From the NCBI RefSeq assembly GCF_036924515.1, contig NZ_JAZHRR010000001.1:3505001-3569000 (forward strand): 64,000 nucleotides of DNA, in the 5' to 3' direction. Numbering within the stretch: the first letter of the stretch is position 1; each line of letters begins with the position of its first letter. The notes beneath the pieces were generated by a model that made no database searches, was not told where the DNA came from, and was given only the letters and a program-made list of their open reading frames with translations. The position numbers and the translations under genes are program-made. Shown piece by piece: positions 1-10,431 of this stretch. The stretch is from Bradyrhizobium sp. AZCC 1610 (GTDB lineage Bacteria > Pseudomonadota > Alphaproteobacteria > Rhizobiales > Xanthobacteraceae).

Positions 1-404
1 CGGAGATCGTCGACATCCAGCGTCAGGTGGCCGTTGCCTGGGTGCTTCACGCAGAGGGCAAATACGACGAAGCTCTCAAGGCCATGAGCGCTGCAGCGGA
101 GGCTGAGGACAAGACCGAAAAGCATGTGATCACGCCAGGCCCGCTGGCGCCGGCGCGGGAGCTTTACGGCTTCATGCTGCTCGATCGCAACATGGCCAAG
201 GAGGCGCTTGCGGCCTTCGAGGCCACCAAGGCCAAGGAGCCGAACCGCTTCCAAGCCTATGCAGGCTCCGCCAAGGCCGCCGACACGCTCGGTGACAAGG
301 CTGCCGCACGACGCAACTATCAGCAACTCGTGGAGCTGACGGCGAATGCCGACGCGGAACGGCCAGAAGTCGCGGCGGCGAAGAAGTATCTCGCCAGCAA
401 CTAG
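1..404 (+). CDS. TPR-type protein, 3' end only (start lies left of the window)
   Basis: The frame is open from the first bases of the window, so the GTG at 27 is probably an internal codon and the gene is cut by the left edge. About 134 residues are visible. They are alpha-helical, with tetratricopeptide-like spacing: a helix pair near GKYDEAL, one near NMAKEALAAFEATKAKEPN and one near GDKAAARRNYQQL. This resembles the C-terminal repeats of TPR proteins that act as scaffolds. The function cannot be read from this fragment. The next gene starts 8 bases after the stop, so the two are probably co-transcribed. Confidence 0.7.
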   Translation, partial: EIVDIQRQVAVAWVLHAEGKYDEALKAMSAAAEAEDKTEKHVITPGPLAPARELYGFMLLDRNMAKEALAAFEATKAKEPNRFQAYAGSAKAADTLGDKAAARRNYQQLVELTANADAERPEVAAAKKYLASN

Positions 405-412
405 GTGGTGCA

Positions 413-973
413 ATGAGGCGGGTAGGTCGTGTCGCCATTGTAGCAGCGTCGCTGGGAAGTGTACTGGCGGCGGTGCTGGCATGGTCCGCTCTGCCACAGC
501 ACGTGGCCGCAACTGCGACCGCGCCGGTATGGACCGAGATAGCCTGGCCCTTCCCCATCGATCCCTGGGGGAAGGGAAAGGCGTTCCGCTGTAAAGCGGC
601 GGATTGCGGTGCCGAGGTGAACGTTTATCTGCGTGCCAAGATCGGCTTTTGCAATTGCACGACTGGCGTAGCCGATGACGACGATGTGGACCGCATGGGA
701 GATCTTGTTCTTGTCGGCGAAGTCTCGCCGCTCGGCACCAGTCGTCCAGTCAGAATTGCGTGGATGGAAGGTCGCAGCCGCGCTTACACGCTCAACGCTC
801 GCAATCCACTTGGCAAGACGGCTATATCGGTCGTTTTCAGGGAACGCTGCGACATGATCGCAGCAACGGCAGTGCTCGGCCACGACCGGCCGGCAGCTAT
901 CGAGCCCGGCGTGATCGAGTTCCTCAATGGCAGTACTGTGATGCGCTGGGCCGAGATCACGCTTGGCCTCTAA
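413..973 (+). CDS. secreted or membrane-anchored hypothetical protein with conserved-looking Cys residues
   Basis: The 186-residue product begins with a basic N terminus and a hydrophobic stretch (about residues 5-35), consistent with a signal peptide or signal anchor. It has Cys residues in the clusters FRCKAADCG and FCNCTT and a later ERCD, which suggests disulphides or metal binding in the periplasm. It lies 8 bases behind the TPR gene in the same direction, so it is likely part of that operon. I do not recognise the family. Confidence 0.65.
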   Translation: MRRVGRVAIVAASLGSVLAAVLAWSALPQHVAATATAPVWTEIAWPFPIDPWGKGKAFRCKAADCGAEVNVYLRAKIGFCNCTTGVADDDDVDRMGDLVLVGEVSPLGTSRPVRIAWMEGRSRAYTLNARNPLGKTAISVVFRERCDMIAATAVLGHDRPAAIEPGVIEFLNGSTVMRWAEITLGL

Positions 974-1036
974 TCTCACTGCGCCAGAGAACTCGTTGCC
1001 ATGTTTTCGCATCCGTTCGGCTGTATCGCGGCCCGC

Positions 1037-2269
1037 TCAATGCCCGCTCAGCACCAGGGTCTTGATCGGCAGCAGCAGGGCCTGAATCCGTAGCAGCATC
1101 GCGTGCACGAGTCCGGTCGCATCGACGACATGCAACCCAAAGCTTTTGAACGAGCCGACCTTCCCTGACGAGATCAGTTCGTGGTTGCTGGTGTAGGCAT
1201 TGGCGACGCAGCTGCTGCCAGGCGTCACGCCTTCCAGCCCACCCGTGTAGATCGGCTCCATGAAAACGAGAATGGTGCCCGGACGCACGACCTGCTGCGC
1301 CTCGACCAGTTGCTCGCCGCCCCTGAACTGGCCCGCCGCGATGTAGTCCTGGACGCTGGTAACCACCATCGGAATGATCGTCCATGGCTTGGAAATGCAG
1401 GTGACCTCGGCCACCATTCCGGCCTTCATGACCTGAGCCTCGATCTGCCCAAACCCTGCCATGAGAGCACGGCGTCCTGCACCCTCCGGAATCAGAACGC
1501 CTGCCGACCGTATCATTGGATTGACGATATCACCCGGCCTCAGTGCGAACTGCTCGACCCGCCCGTCCACACCGGCGCGAATAAAGGTCTTGTCCAGATC
1601 GACCTGCGCTTCGGCCAGCGCCGCCTCCGCGCTTGCCTTCTCCGCCGGGAGAAGCGCGCTTAGTCGCGTCATCGCGGACTGTTTGGAAGCGGTCGCGGCA
1701 TCGAGGCTGCCCTGGCGACCGGCGGCGGCCACTTCGAGCTTTTCGATGTCGCGTTGCGGCACGATGCCGGGATTGCGTTTCTGCAGCTCGCGCTTGGTGT
1801 CGAGTTCGTCCGTTGCCTGCTGGAGCGCGCCTTTTGCTTCCTGAAGCTGGCCTTCCGCCTTCAGGATATCGGCCTGCGCCGACAGCATCGCGGCATCGAC
1901 TTCGGCAATCTTCCGCCTCGCGGTCTGCAGCGACGCTTCCTGCTTGGCGCTGTCGAGCCTGAACAGCACATCGCCCTGCTTGACGGGCGCGCTGACGTCG
2001 ACCTTCACCTCGGCCACCCGGCCGGTGATTTCGGGAACGATCGGAACGGTCCGGTAGTACAACGTCGCCGAATTGGTCGACGGATGATAGTAGAAGATCA
2101 TCGTGATCAGCGCGACGGTGAGCATCAGACAGGAGATGATGCCATATCGCAGTTCGAACCAGACCGAATACAGCGTGATCTCCTTGCCGAGGCGTTTGCC
2201 CTGCCGGTAACGGCGATAGAGATAATCCGGGAAGATCGTCAGCAGCGAACAGAGGAGCAGCTCAAACAT
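1037..2269 (-). CDS. HlyD/EmrA-type membrane fusion (periplasmic adaptor) protein
   Basis: The product would be a periplasmic adaptor that links an inner-membrane exporter to the outer membrane. A short N-terminal cytoplasmic part (RYRQGKRLGKE) is followed by one membrane segment (about residues 32-52), a biotinyl-lipoyl-like region (PEITGRVAEVKV, APVKQGDVLFRLD), a long Ala/Glu/Gln-rich coiled-coil hairpin (about 100-210) and beta-barrel sequence (ADGRVEQF-like GVDGRVEQFALRPG). The longer open frame begins at 2419, but I place the start at the ATG at 2269, which overlaps the stop of the preceding membrane-protein gene by 8 bases. This gives 410 residues and implies translational coupling. No ABC or MFS partner lies inside this pair; the MFS gene upstream is a possible partner. 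Confidence 0.85.
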   Translation of the reverse strand: MFELLLCSLLTIFPDYLYRRYRQGKRLGKEITLYSVWFELRYGIISCLMLTVALITMIFYYHPSTNSATLYYRTVPIVPEITGRVAEVKVDVSAPVKQGDVLFRLDSAKQEASLQTARRKIAEVDAAMLSAQADILKAEGQLQEAKGALQQATDELDTKRELQKRNPGIVPQRDIEKLEVAAAGRQGSLDAATASKQSAMTRLSALLPAEKASAEAALAEAQVDLDKTFIRAGVDGRVEQFALRPGDIVNPMIRSAGVLIPEGAGRRALMAGFGQIEAQVMKAGMVAEVTCISKPWTIIPMVVTSVQDYIAAGQFRGGEQLVEAQQVVRPGTILVFMEPIYTGGLEGVTPGSSCVANAYTSNHELISSGKVGSFKSFGLHVVDATGLVHAMLLRIQALLLPIKTLVLSGH

Positions 2270-2729
2270 GGGCCTGCACCTCGCTCTTGGCGCCACCGGC
2301 CTTCTCGATGCGGGCTTTCGCCTCGGCGGTTGCGGCAGCGTGCATCGCGTCTCCAACTGGCGGCTCGGTCGGGTCCTGTTCAGGCGGAACGCCAGCCATC
2401 TTCTCGACCGACCCTGCAATCCTGCGCAGCGGCGTGCTGAAATCCGGCAGGTCGATCATGGCGAGGAACAGGCCGATCACCCAGAACAGGTGGTTGTGCG
2501 TGAACAGCGACAGCAGGCCCAGCACGGCCACGATTTCAAACTGGAACTTCTGCGACTTGTGGGCCATCCGCTCCGGCAGCGAGTGCAGGTGCAGATAGAA
2601 ATTGCCGACCGCGAGAACGACGACGATCAGAAAAATGCCGACGGCGACCATCAGGATGTCGGTGTCACCCGGTGCGGTGATGAAGGACGGCAGATGATGC
2701 GGTGCGCTGGGGTGAATCGACTCGCTCAA
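2262..2729 (-). CDS. small inner-membrane protein coupled to the HlyD-type adaptor
   Basis: The 155-residue protein has two clear hydrophobic segments (about residues 25-47 and 67-92) with a short basic cytoplasmic loop (ERMAHKSQK) between them and a charged Ala/Glu-rich C-terminal tail. The start codon is TTG at 2729, supported by a GGAGG ribosome binding site 6 bases away. Its stop overlaps the adaptor start by 8 bases. Similar small membrane proteins often precede HlyD-like genes of unknown transport specificity. The function is unknown; helping to assemble or anchor the adaptor is an inference from coupling alone. Confidence 0.75.
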   Translation of the reverse strand: MSESIHPSAPHHLPSFITAPGDTDILMVAVGIFLIVVVLAVGNFYLHLHSLPERMAHKSQKFQFEIVAVLGLLSLFTHNHLFWVIGLFLAMIDLPDFSTPLRRIAGSVEKMAGVPPEQDPTEPPVGDAMHAAATAEAKARIEKAGGAKSEVQAHV

Positions 2730-2855
2730 GGCAATCCTCCGTTCATAACGGAACTAACGCGCTGGGGGCGGTCGGCTCGATTCAATCTTTACACAATGTG
2801 AAAACTTGGCAAGTGCTAAGGCGCGGCCTGCGCGCACGAGTCCGACCAGACTCCA

Positions 2856-4049
2856 CTAGGCCGCTTTCGCATCCGCCGGCCGCGTCTGGCGCAGCAGTTT
2901 TGCGCAAACAAAGCCGAGCGCGATCATGACGGCCGCCGCGGCAAGCAAGGTCGGGACCTTGCCGGCGTGCTGGATACCGAAACCATAGGCGATCGGGCCG
3001 ATGGTCTGGCCCATGAAGAAAAAGAACGCGTGCAGCGACAGCGCGGTGGCGCGTGCTTCCGCCGACAATTCGCTGGCGAAGACCTGCAGGCTGCCGTGGA
3101 TCATGTAGAACCCCCAGCCCATGAAAACCAGGCTGAGCGTTTGCAGCCTCCATTCCGGCCCCATCGCCATCGCAATGAGCTGCACGCCGACCAGTGTCGC
3201 GCCGCCGATCATCATCCCGTTGACGCCGATCCTCGGCAGAAAACGCGACACCGTCAGGGTGTAGAACAGCCCGCCGACGGCGAAGCCCGCGATGACGATG
3301 CCGGCGATCGACAGCGAGGTTTCGCCGAGCTCGAACAGGAAGGCCGCGATGAACGGAAACAGTCCGAGCACGCAGCAGCCTTCGATGAACACCGCCCCGT
3401 AGCAAATGCGCGCGTTCGGGTTGGTGAAAATCGTGCGATAGCCTTGCTTGAGGGCTGACAGGCTGGTTCGCGGTGGGCGCGTCAACGCCGCGCCGCGAAA
3501 TCCAACAGCCACCACAATCGAGGCCACCACGACAATCAGACCCAGCACGGCGAGCACGCCGCGCCAGCCGAGAAAGTCTCCGATCAGGCCGGACACCGAG
3601 GCACCCAGCAAATTACCGGTCATGGCGCCGGCCAGCGTGCGCCCGATCGCGATCTGCCGCTTCTCAGCCCCGACGAGATCGCTGGTCAGCCCCAGCGCGA
3701 TCGGAAACACGCCGCCCGAGCCGATACCGGCCAGAATGCGGGACGCAAACAACAACGGGAACGACGTCGCCACCGCACCGAGAATGTTGGCAAGGCCCAG
3801 CAGCGCCAGGCAGACGACCATCAGGCGAGCCTTGCCGAACATGTCGGCGACGGCGCCCAGCACCGGCTGGATGATGGCAAAGGTGAAGGCGAAAGCGGCG
3901 GCGAAACTGGCGGCGGTCGCGATGCTGACCGAAAAATCCTCGGCCACATGCGGCAACACCGGGTCGAGCGCGCGGGCGGACAGGGCTGCCGAAAAGGTCG
4001 CAAGCGCAATGATATTGAGCGCCGGCGGCATACGGCTCGCGGCGGTCAC
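2856..4049 (-). CDS. major facilitator superfamily exporter
   Basis: The 397-residue hydrophobic protein has about 12 membrane segments and the MFS loop 2-3 signature region (GAVADMFGKARLMV), followed by GIGSGGVFPIALGLTSDLVG in the helix 4-5 region typical of drug:H+ antiporter-1 exporters. The start is taken as the GTG at 4049; an ATG at 4031 is an alternative. The gene begins 13 bases after the kdsA stop, so it may be read together with kdsA, although the substrate is not apparent. It is a proton-coupled permease in the inner membrane. Confidence 0.85.
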   Translation of the reverse strand: MTAASRMPPALNIIALATFSAALSARALDPVLPHVAEDFSVSIATAASFAAAFAFTFAIIQPVLGAVADMFGKARLMVVCLALLGLANILGAVATSFPLLFASRILAGIGSGGVFPIALGLTSDLVGAEKRQIAIGRTLAGAMTGNLLGASVSGLIGDFLGWRGVLAVLGLIVVVASIVVAVGFRGAALTRPPRTSLSALKQGYRTIFTNPNARICYGAVFIEGCCVLGLFPFIAAFLFELGETSLSIAGIVIAGFAVGGLFYTLTVSRFLPRIGVNGMMIGGATLVGVQLIAMAMGPEWRLQTLSLVFMGWGFYMIHGSLQVFASELSAEARATALSLHAFFFFMGQTIGPIAYGFGIQHAGKVPTLLAAAAVMIALGFVCAKLLRQTRPADAKAA

Positions 4050-4062
4050 GGCGATATCCGTC

Positions 4063-4914
4063 TCATTGTGTTGCGTCGCGCTTCGAAAGCGCGTCGAAGT
4101 CCATCAAATTCTTCACCAACGCCTCGAACTCGCGCAGCGGCACCATGTTGGGTCCGTCCGACGGAGCGCGATCGGGATCGGGATGGGTCTCGATGAACAC
4201 GCCGGCGACGCCGACGGCCACCGCGGCGCGCGCCAGCACGGGCACGAATTCGCGCTCGCCGCCCGACGACGCCCCCTTCCCGCCCGGCTGCTGCACCGAA
4301 TGGGTGGCGTCGAAAATGACGGGCGCGCCTGTGCGCGCCATGATCGGCAGCGCGCGCATGTCAGAGACCAGCGTGTTGTAGCCAAACGACGCCCCGCGTT
4401 CGGTGACAAGCACGTTCGGGTTACCGCCGCCGGTGATTTTGGTGACGACGTTGGCCATGTCCCACGGCGCGAGGAACTGGCCCTTCTTGACATTGACGGC
4501 TTTGCCGGTCGCGGCGGCTGCCAGCAGGAGATCGGTTTGCCGGCACAGATATGCCGGGATCTGCAGCACGTCGACCGCTTGCGCAACTTCGGCGCATTGC
4601 GGAGGTTCATGCACGTCGGTGAGGACAGATAATCCCAGCGACGAGCGGATCTCTGCGAAAATCGGTAGCGCCTGCGCCAGGCCAATGCCGCGCGGAGCCG
4701 ATCCGCTGCTGCGGTTAGCCTTGTCGAAGGAGGTCTTGTAGACGAGGCCGATCTTGAGCCGACCGGCGATCTCCTTCAGCGCACTCGCCACTTCGAGCGC
4801 GTGCGCGCGGCTCTCCAGTTGGCACGGTCCGGCAATGATCGAAATCGGCAAGTCGTTGCCGAATTTGACCGATCCAACAGTGACGACCGGGGCTGCCTGG
4901 AGATTCACGTTCAA
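4063..4914 (-). CDS. kdsA: 3-deoxy-8-phosphooctulonate (Kdo-8-phosphate) synthase
   Basis: The enzyme condenses phosphoenolpyruvate with arabinose 5-phosphate to make Kdo-8-P for the inner core of lipopolysaccharide, in the cytoplasm. The 283-residue length is normal for the family. Visible signatures are IAGPCQLES near the N terminus, the [11 protein letters not shown] substrate-binding segment, [20 protein letters not shown] and [11 protein letters not shown]. The start is a TTG at 4914 behind AGGAAA. It sits downstream of pyrG, as in other Bradyrhizobium-type genomes, and complements the lipid A genes in the 46-56 kb cluster. Confidence 0.97.
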   Translation of the reverse strand: MNVNLQAAPVVTVGSVKFGNDLPISIIAGPCQLESRAHALEVASALKEIAGRLKIGLVYKTSFDKANRSSGSAPRGIGLAQALPIFAEIRSSLGLSVLTDVHEPPQCAEVAQAVDVLQIPAYLCRQTDLLLAAAATGKAVNVKKGQFLAPWDMANVVTKITGGGNPNVLVTERGASFGYNTLVSDMRALPIMARTGAPVIFDATHSVQQPGGKGASSGGEREFVPVLARAAVAVGVAGVFIETHPDPDRAPSDGPNMVPLREFEALVKNLMDFDALSKRDATQ

Positions 4915-5007
4915 GGGAGTTTCCTTTGTATTCGGCGCGGACCATGCCGGTCCGCGCTTTCAGGATCAACCCCGTTTAACCCCTGAATATCAGGGTTTCA
5001 CCGGCGG

Positions 5008-5334
5008 CTATTTTACCGCCGAAAACGCCGTGGGCACCAGCAACTGGCTGACGATGTTATCGATGATCTGGCCGTCCTCCTCGCTCTTGGCGCGGCCGGC
5101 GATCCAGTCGGGATCGCTCTGGAATGCGGTCCATTTCTTTTCGCGATCGGCGAGCGAATCCCACGCGACGAAATAGGTCAGTTCCTGATTGGAGGTGCCG
5201 ATCAGTGTGGTGAAGAAGCCGGCCTGCTTGATGCCGTGCTTGTCCCACAATTTCAGCGTCAGCGTATCGAACCGCTTCATCAGCGCTGGCAGGCGGCCTG
5301 GCAGGCAACGATAGACGCGCATTTCCATGATCAT
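5008..5334 (-). CDS. NIPSNAP family protein
   Basis: The product of about 108 residues is a ferredoxin-like alpha/beta barrel domain of the NIPSNAP type (MEMRVYRCLPGRLPALMKRF at the N terminus, then a central FVAWDSLADREKKW). The first Met of the open frame is at 5349, but MIMEMRVY beginning at 5334 fits family members better. It lies between pyrG and kdsA on the same strand. The biochemical function of bacterial NIPSNAP proteins is not established. The C-terminal codons form part of a short hairpin-like GC stretch. Confidence 0.8.
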   Translation of the reverse strand: MIMEMRVYRCLPGRLPALMKRFDTLTLKLWDKHGIKQAGFFTTLIGTSNQELTYFVAWDSLADREKKWTAFQSDPDWIAGRAKSEEDGQIIDNIVSQLLVPTAFSAVK

Positions 5335-5408
5335 CGGCTTTGCTCCCAAAGGTTATTGTTCTTGCAGGTCACGGGAGCGGTTTGTCGCAACAATTGAAGC
5401 GTTCGTCA

Positions 5409-5500
5409 AAGGGTGGGCAAAGGCGCGAAGCGCCGTGCCCACCCTCCTCTCGGAATTGTTGCACGAATGGTGGGCACGCTTTCGCTTTGCGCATCCTACG
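5409..5500. repeat. intergenic palindromic repeat (REP-like)
   Basis: Bases 5411-5418 (GGGTGGGC) pair with 5437-5444 (GCCCACCC), and inside them GGCGC at 5422-5426 pairs with GCGCC at 5430-5434. A related GGTGGGCACGC half follows from about 5470. The arrangement resembles short dispersed palindromic repeats I remember from Bradyrhizobium intergenic regions. It lies between the NIPSNAP gene and pyrG, both on the minus strand. Confidence 0.6.
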
Positions 5501-5514
5501 ATTCTGCAGCAGGT

Positions 5515-7152
<1,638 letters not shown>

Positions 7153-7312
7153 CTACCTTTAAGGCCACTGCCCCGATTCGCCAAAACGAATCGCATGCGC
7201 GGGCAAACATTCCGCCGGGCTGTGGGTGACGTGAAATTTAGAGCGATATCAAAGCATTGATGGGAAGTTCTGATACAGGACGGTAGCGGCCGCCCTGCAT
7301 AGCCACCCTGCT

Positions 7313-7693
7313 TTATTGCGAACGCGGCGCCTGCGGACCCGACTGGCCCTGCTGTTCATCCACCTTCTTAAGCGTATCGAGCACGCCGCCGGAGGTCGGT
7401 GGAGCGACCGGCGTCGCGCCGCCCGGCTGGGACTGCGTCGTCGGCGCGGGGCCGAGGATCGAGGCCGGCTTGCGATCGACGCCGGCGAGCCAGGCCAGTG
7501 CCATGCTGGTCAGGAAGAAAAGTCCCGCCAGGACCGCCGTCGTCCGCGTCAAGAGATTGGCGGTGCCGCGGCTCGACATAAAGCCGGCGCCGCCACCCAT
7601 GCCGAGGCCGCCGCCTTCGGATTTCTGCAGCAGCACGGCGCCGATCAGCACCGAGACGATCATGAGGTGAACGACGATAATGACGGTCTGCAT
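7313..7693 (-). CDS. secG: preprotein translocase subunit SecG
   Basis: SecG is a small inner-membrane subunit that stimulates SecYEG-dependent export. The protein has two hydrophobic segments (residues about 3-20 and 55-73) around the conserved loop QKSEGGGLGMGGGAGFMSSRGTAN, which is diagnostic. The C-terminal tail is Pro/Gly/Gln-rich and longer than in E. coli, as is usual in alphaproteobacteria. I place the start at ATG 7693, 7 bases after GGAAGG, rather than at GTG 7711. It is the first gene of the secG-pyrG-kdsA run. Confidence 0.95.
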   Translation of the reverse strand: MQTVIIVVHLMIVSVLIGAVLLQKSEGGGLGMGGGAGFMSSRGTANLLTRTTAVLAGLFFLTSMALAWLAGVDRKPASILGPAPTTQSQPGGATPVAPPTSGGVLDTLKKVDEQQGQSGPQAPRSQ

Positions 7694-7885
7694 CTCAAAA
7701 CCTTCCGTCACAAGCGAAGCGCGCCGGTCTTCGGCTGCACCAAGAGCTTGCGGGTTTTCCTGAAGTTGCGCGGTGTTACACGATCGGACGGGGCATTGTC
7801 ACCCCCAACCGCCACCGTGGAGATAATTGCCGCAGGCGCGACGGCAAGGCTGTCCCCGGCTCTCGCGCGACGTTTGAATCCGGAG

Positions 7886-7938
7886 TTGAGGTCGCAGCAA
7901 TTTCTCTTATAATAGACGGATGGATACTATAGTAGACG
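7886..7938 (+). promoter_or_regulatory. promoter with +1 at the start codon, plus a repeated 11-base putative operator
   Basis: TTGAGG at 7886-7891 and TATAAT at 7908-7913 are 16 bases apart. The expected start of transcription, 6-7 bases downstream, falls on or next to the A of the ATG at 7920, and there is no Shine-Dalgarno sequence in front of that ATG. The motif TATARTAGACG occurs at 7908-7918 and again at 7928-7938, exactly 20 bases (two helical turns) apart, covering the -10 box and codons 3-7. This suggests a leaderless transcript under autorepression. Confidence 0.5.
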
Positions 7939-8486
7939 ATCTCAGCGCCCGGCTCGCCCACCGCCTGCGGCTCGAGCGCGACAGCCGCGGCTGGTCGCTG
8001 GCGGATCTGGCCGAGCGCTCCGGGGTTTCCAAGGCGACCATCAGCAAGATCGAGCGCGCCGAGGTCAGCCCGACCGCGGTGGTGCTGGTTCGGCTCGCCA
8101 GCGCTTTCGATCTCACCCTCGCCGGCCTGATGCTGCGTGCCGAAGGCCAGGGTGGGCGTCTTTCGCGCGCCGCCGAGCAGCCGGTGTGGCGCGATCCCGA
8201 GACCGGCTATCTGCGCACGCAGGTGTTCAACCGCCCCGATCATCCCGTCGAGATCATCAAGGTCGAGATGCCGGCGAAACAGCGCGTGACGCTGCCCGCC
8301 TCATCCTACGCACACATCCGCCAGGTCCTCTGGGTGTTGTCGGGCGCGCTCATCCTGATCGATGGCGGCGAGCGCCACGAACTCGGCACCGGCGACTGCC
8401 TCGGATTCGGTCCGCCGGCGGAAGTGACGTTTGCCAACGAAAGCGCCGTGCCCTGCACTTACGTCATCGCCCTTGCCCGGAGCTAG
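7920..8486 (+). CDS. XRE-family transcriptional regulator with C-terminal cupin domain
   Basis: The 188-residue product has an N-terminal helix-turn-helix (LADLAERSGVSKATISKIERAEVSPTAVVLVRLASAF, about residues 25-60) and a C-terminal small beta-barrel cupin (about 110-185; HIRQVLWVLSGALILIDGGERHELGTGDCLGF). XRE-cupin proteins sense small molecules and regulate neighbouring metabolic or detoxification genes. The next gene starts 6 bases after its stop and the GNAT gene follows, so a three-gene operon is likely. Translation appears to be leaderless (see the promoter entry). Confidence 0.92.
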   Translation: MDTIVDDLSARLAHRLRLERDSRGWSLADLAERSGVSKATISKIERAEVSPTAVVLVRLASAFDLTLAGLMLRAEGQGGRLSRAAEQPVWRDPETGYLRTQVFNRPDHPVEIIKVEMPAKQRVTLPASSYAHIRQVLWVLSGALILIDGGERHELGTGDCLGFGPPAEVTFANESAVPCTYVIALARS

Positions 8487-8492
8487 CAGGCG

Positions 8493-8843
8493 ATGGCGGA
8501 GATCGAAACCAGGCGTTCACCGTCCGACCCGGCGGATCCGGCAAACCTCACTCCCGCCGGCCACAATGGCGGTCCGCCGCTCGACGAGCACCGGCCTGAA
8601 TGGGGCGACGGGGGAATCGGGAATTATTTCTACTGGAAAACGGCGCATCGCGCGGCCTGGAAAAACCCCTCGCCCGGCATCGTCGCATTTCGGATCAGGA
8701 AAGCCGAGCGCCTCGGCCTCACCTACGAAGAATACACGCTGGAAATTCTCGAACGCGGCCGTCACCTGCAGATCGAGGATGTCGAACGCATTGCGCAGAT
8801 CAAGCGGGCGCGCTCCGCCCGCACCGTCAATCATCGAAAGTGA
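8493..8843 (+). CDS. conserved hypothetical protein, 116 residues
   Basis: The soluble product opens with a low-complexity Pro/Asn/Gly segment (TPAGHNGGPPLDEHRPEWGD), followed by an aromatic stretch (NYFYWKTAHRAAWKN) and a helical region with YEEYTLEILERGRHLQ. The N-terminal GHNGGPPL motif recurs, as I remember it, in small Bradyrhizobium proteins of unknown role. It starts 6 bases after the regulator stop and is probably co-transcribed with it and with the GNAT gene 21 bases downstream. Confidence 0.75.
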   Translation: MAEIETRRSPSDPADPANLTPAGHNGGPPLDEHRPEWGDGGIGNYFYWKTAHRAAWKNPSPGIVAFRIRKAERLGLTYEEYTLEILERGRHLQIEDVERIAQIKRARSARTVNHRK

Positions 8844-8864
8844 CCATCGCGGAAATTCATCCTC

Positions 8865-9431
8865 ATGTCGGATATCCAGATCAAAGCCCTTAGCCCTTCG
8901 CCCGAAATCAGCGCGATGCTTAGTGAAATCCTGATCGAAACCGTGGCGAATGGCGGCTCGGTCAGCTTCATGCATCCGCTGTCACGGGCGGCGGCCGAGG
9001 CTTTCTGGCGCGACTCGCTCGCCGCTGCCGGCCGGGGTGAGCGGATCGTTCTCGGCGCATTTGATGGTGAGAGCCTGATCGGGACCGTGACGCTCTTGCT
9101 CGACCTTCCGCCGAACCAGCCGCATCGTGCGGAGATCGCGAAGATGATGACGCGCGTCAGTCACCGCCACCGCGGGATCGCCACGGCGCTGCTGCGCGAG
9201 GCCGAGCGGCTGGCGATCGCGCGCGGGCGCTGGCTATTGGTGCTCGATACCGCCGAAGACGAAGGCGCGGCAGGGCTGTACGAGCGGATGGGATTCAAGC
9301 TGACTGGGCTAATACCGGACTATGCTGTGAAACCGCACGGCGGGCTCACCGGCACGCTGATCTACTGGAAGCGGCTGCAGCAGGGCGTGCCCGCCCTGAG
9401 CGAGAGCTCACTTCGCTCGAAAACGCCCTAG
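8865..9431 (+). CDS. GNAT-family N-acetyltransferase
   Basis: The 188-residue protein has the GNAT fold core. Motif A for acetyl-CoA is visible as [23 protein letters not shown] (the R/Q-x-x-G-x-A loop at HRHRGIA), preceded by the strand [12 protein letters not shown] and followed by [25 protein letters not shown]. The substrate cannot be told; small GNATs next to XRE regulators often modify amino compounds. Its 3' end overlaps the convergent tpiA gene by 4 bases. Confidence 0.88.
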   Translation: MSDIQIKALSPSPEISAMLSEILIETVANGGSVSFMHPLSRAAAEAFWRDSLAAAGRGERIVLGAFDGESLIGTVTLLLDLPPNQPHRAEIAKMMTRVSHRHRGIATALLREAERLAIARGRWLLVLDTAEDEGAAGLYERMGFKLTGLIPDYAVKPHGGLTGTLIYWKRLQQGVPALSESSLRSKTP

Positions 9432-10180
9432 CATGCCTCGGCAATCGCCAGAAAATCCGTCGCTTTCAGGCTGGCGCCACCGACCAGTGCGCCGTTGACG
9501 TCGGCAACTGCCATCAATTCCGCCGCGTTGGAGGGCTTGACCGAACCGCCATACAGAATCCGGATCTTGCTCCCTTCAGCCTTAAATCGGCTGGTGAGAA
9601 CGCCGCGGATAAAGCGATGAACTTGCTCGACATCTCCAGGTGTCGGCGTCAGCCCGGTGCCGATCGCCCAGACCGGCTCATAGGCCACCACCAGATTGGC
9701 CGCCGTAGCGCCATCCGGCAACGAGCCCGCGAGCTGCCCGCCACAGACTTCCAGCGTCTGGCCGGCATCGCGTTGCTTCTGCGTCTCGCCGATGCAGACG
9801 ATCGCCGAAAGCCCCGCCCGCCAGGCCGCTTCCGCCTTCTTCCGGACCAGCGCATCGGTCTCGCCATGGTCAGCACGCCGCTCCGAATGCCCGACGATGA
9901 TGGCGCTGGCGCCGGCATCCGCCAGCATTTCCGCCGAGAGATCGCCGGTGTGGGCGCCCGAGGCCTTTGGATGGCAATCCTGGGCCCCGACGGCGAGTTT
10001 TGAACCGAGCGCCTTGTCGGCGAAACCGGCAATCAGGGCTGCCGGGGGGCAAACCAGCAGGTCGGCCTTGCCGGCCAGCGCGCCTGCGCCGGCGATCATA
10101 GCTTCGAACTCGGCCAGGGAAGATTTCAGGCCGTTCATTTTCCAGTTGCCGGCGATCAGCGGCCGGATGGCGTCGGTCAT
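9428..10180 (-). CDS. tpiA: triosephosphate isomerase
   Basis: The enzyme interconverts dihydroxyacetone phosphate and glyceraldehyde 3-phosphate. All catalytic residues are visible: Lys14 in AGNWKMN, His98 in VGHSERR and Glu168 in [11 protein letters not shown], plus the phosphate-binding [11 protein letters not shown] near the C terminus. The 250-residue length is typical. It is transcribed divergently from ppiD, with about 250 bases between the starts, an arrangement that I remember (secG-tpiA-ppiD-trpD) as conserved in rhizobia. Confidence 0.97.
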   Translation of the reverse strand: MTDAIRPLIAGNWKMNGLKSSLAEFEAMIAGAGALAGKADLLVCPPAALIAGFADKALGSKLAVGAQDCHPKASGAHTGDLSAEMLADAGASAIIVGHSERRADHGETDALVRKKAEAAWRAGLSAIVCIGETQKQRDAGQTLEVCGGQLAGSLPDGATAANLVVAYEPVWAIGTGLTPTPGDVEQVHRFIRGVLTSRFKAEGSKIRILYGGSVKPSNAAELMAVADVNGALVGGASLKATDFLAIAEAC

Positions 10181-10431
10181 GTCAATTATCCCGCAAATGT
10201 CAGCGTTATAGATGCGCTAGCAGAGGCACGCCGCCAGTTCCAGATACCGTCGGACGGTCCCGCCGCCATAAACCGCTTCAATTAGCCCATGCGGGCGAGG
10301 TTGCGGGGGGGCTGCGGCCACTTTATGATGCGTTTTCAACTCGGTGACGCTTTGTTGCGGTTTTCGGTCCCGGATCGAATTCCCTAGGGCACGACCCGGT
10401 TCCCCTCTCCTGCAAAAAACAAGTTGGACCC

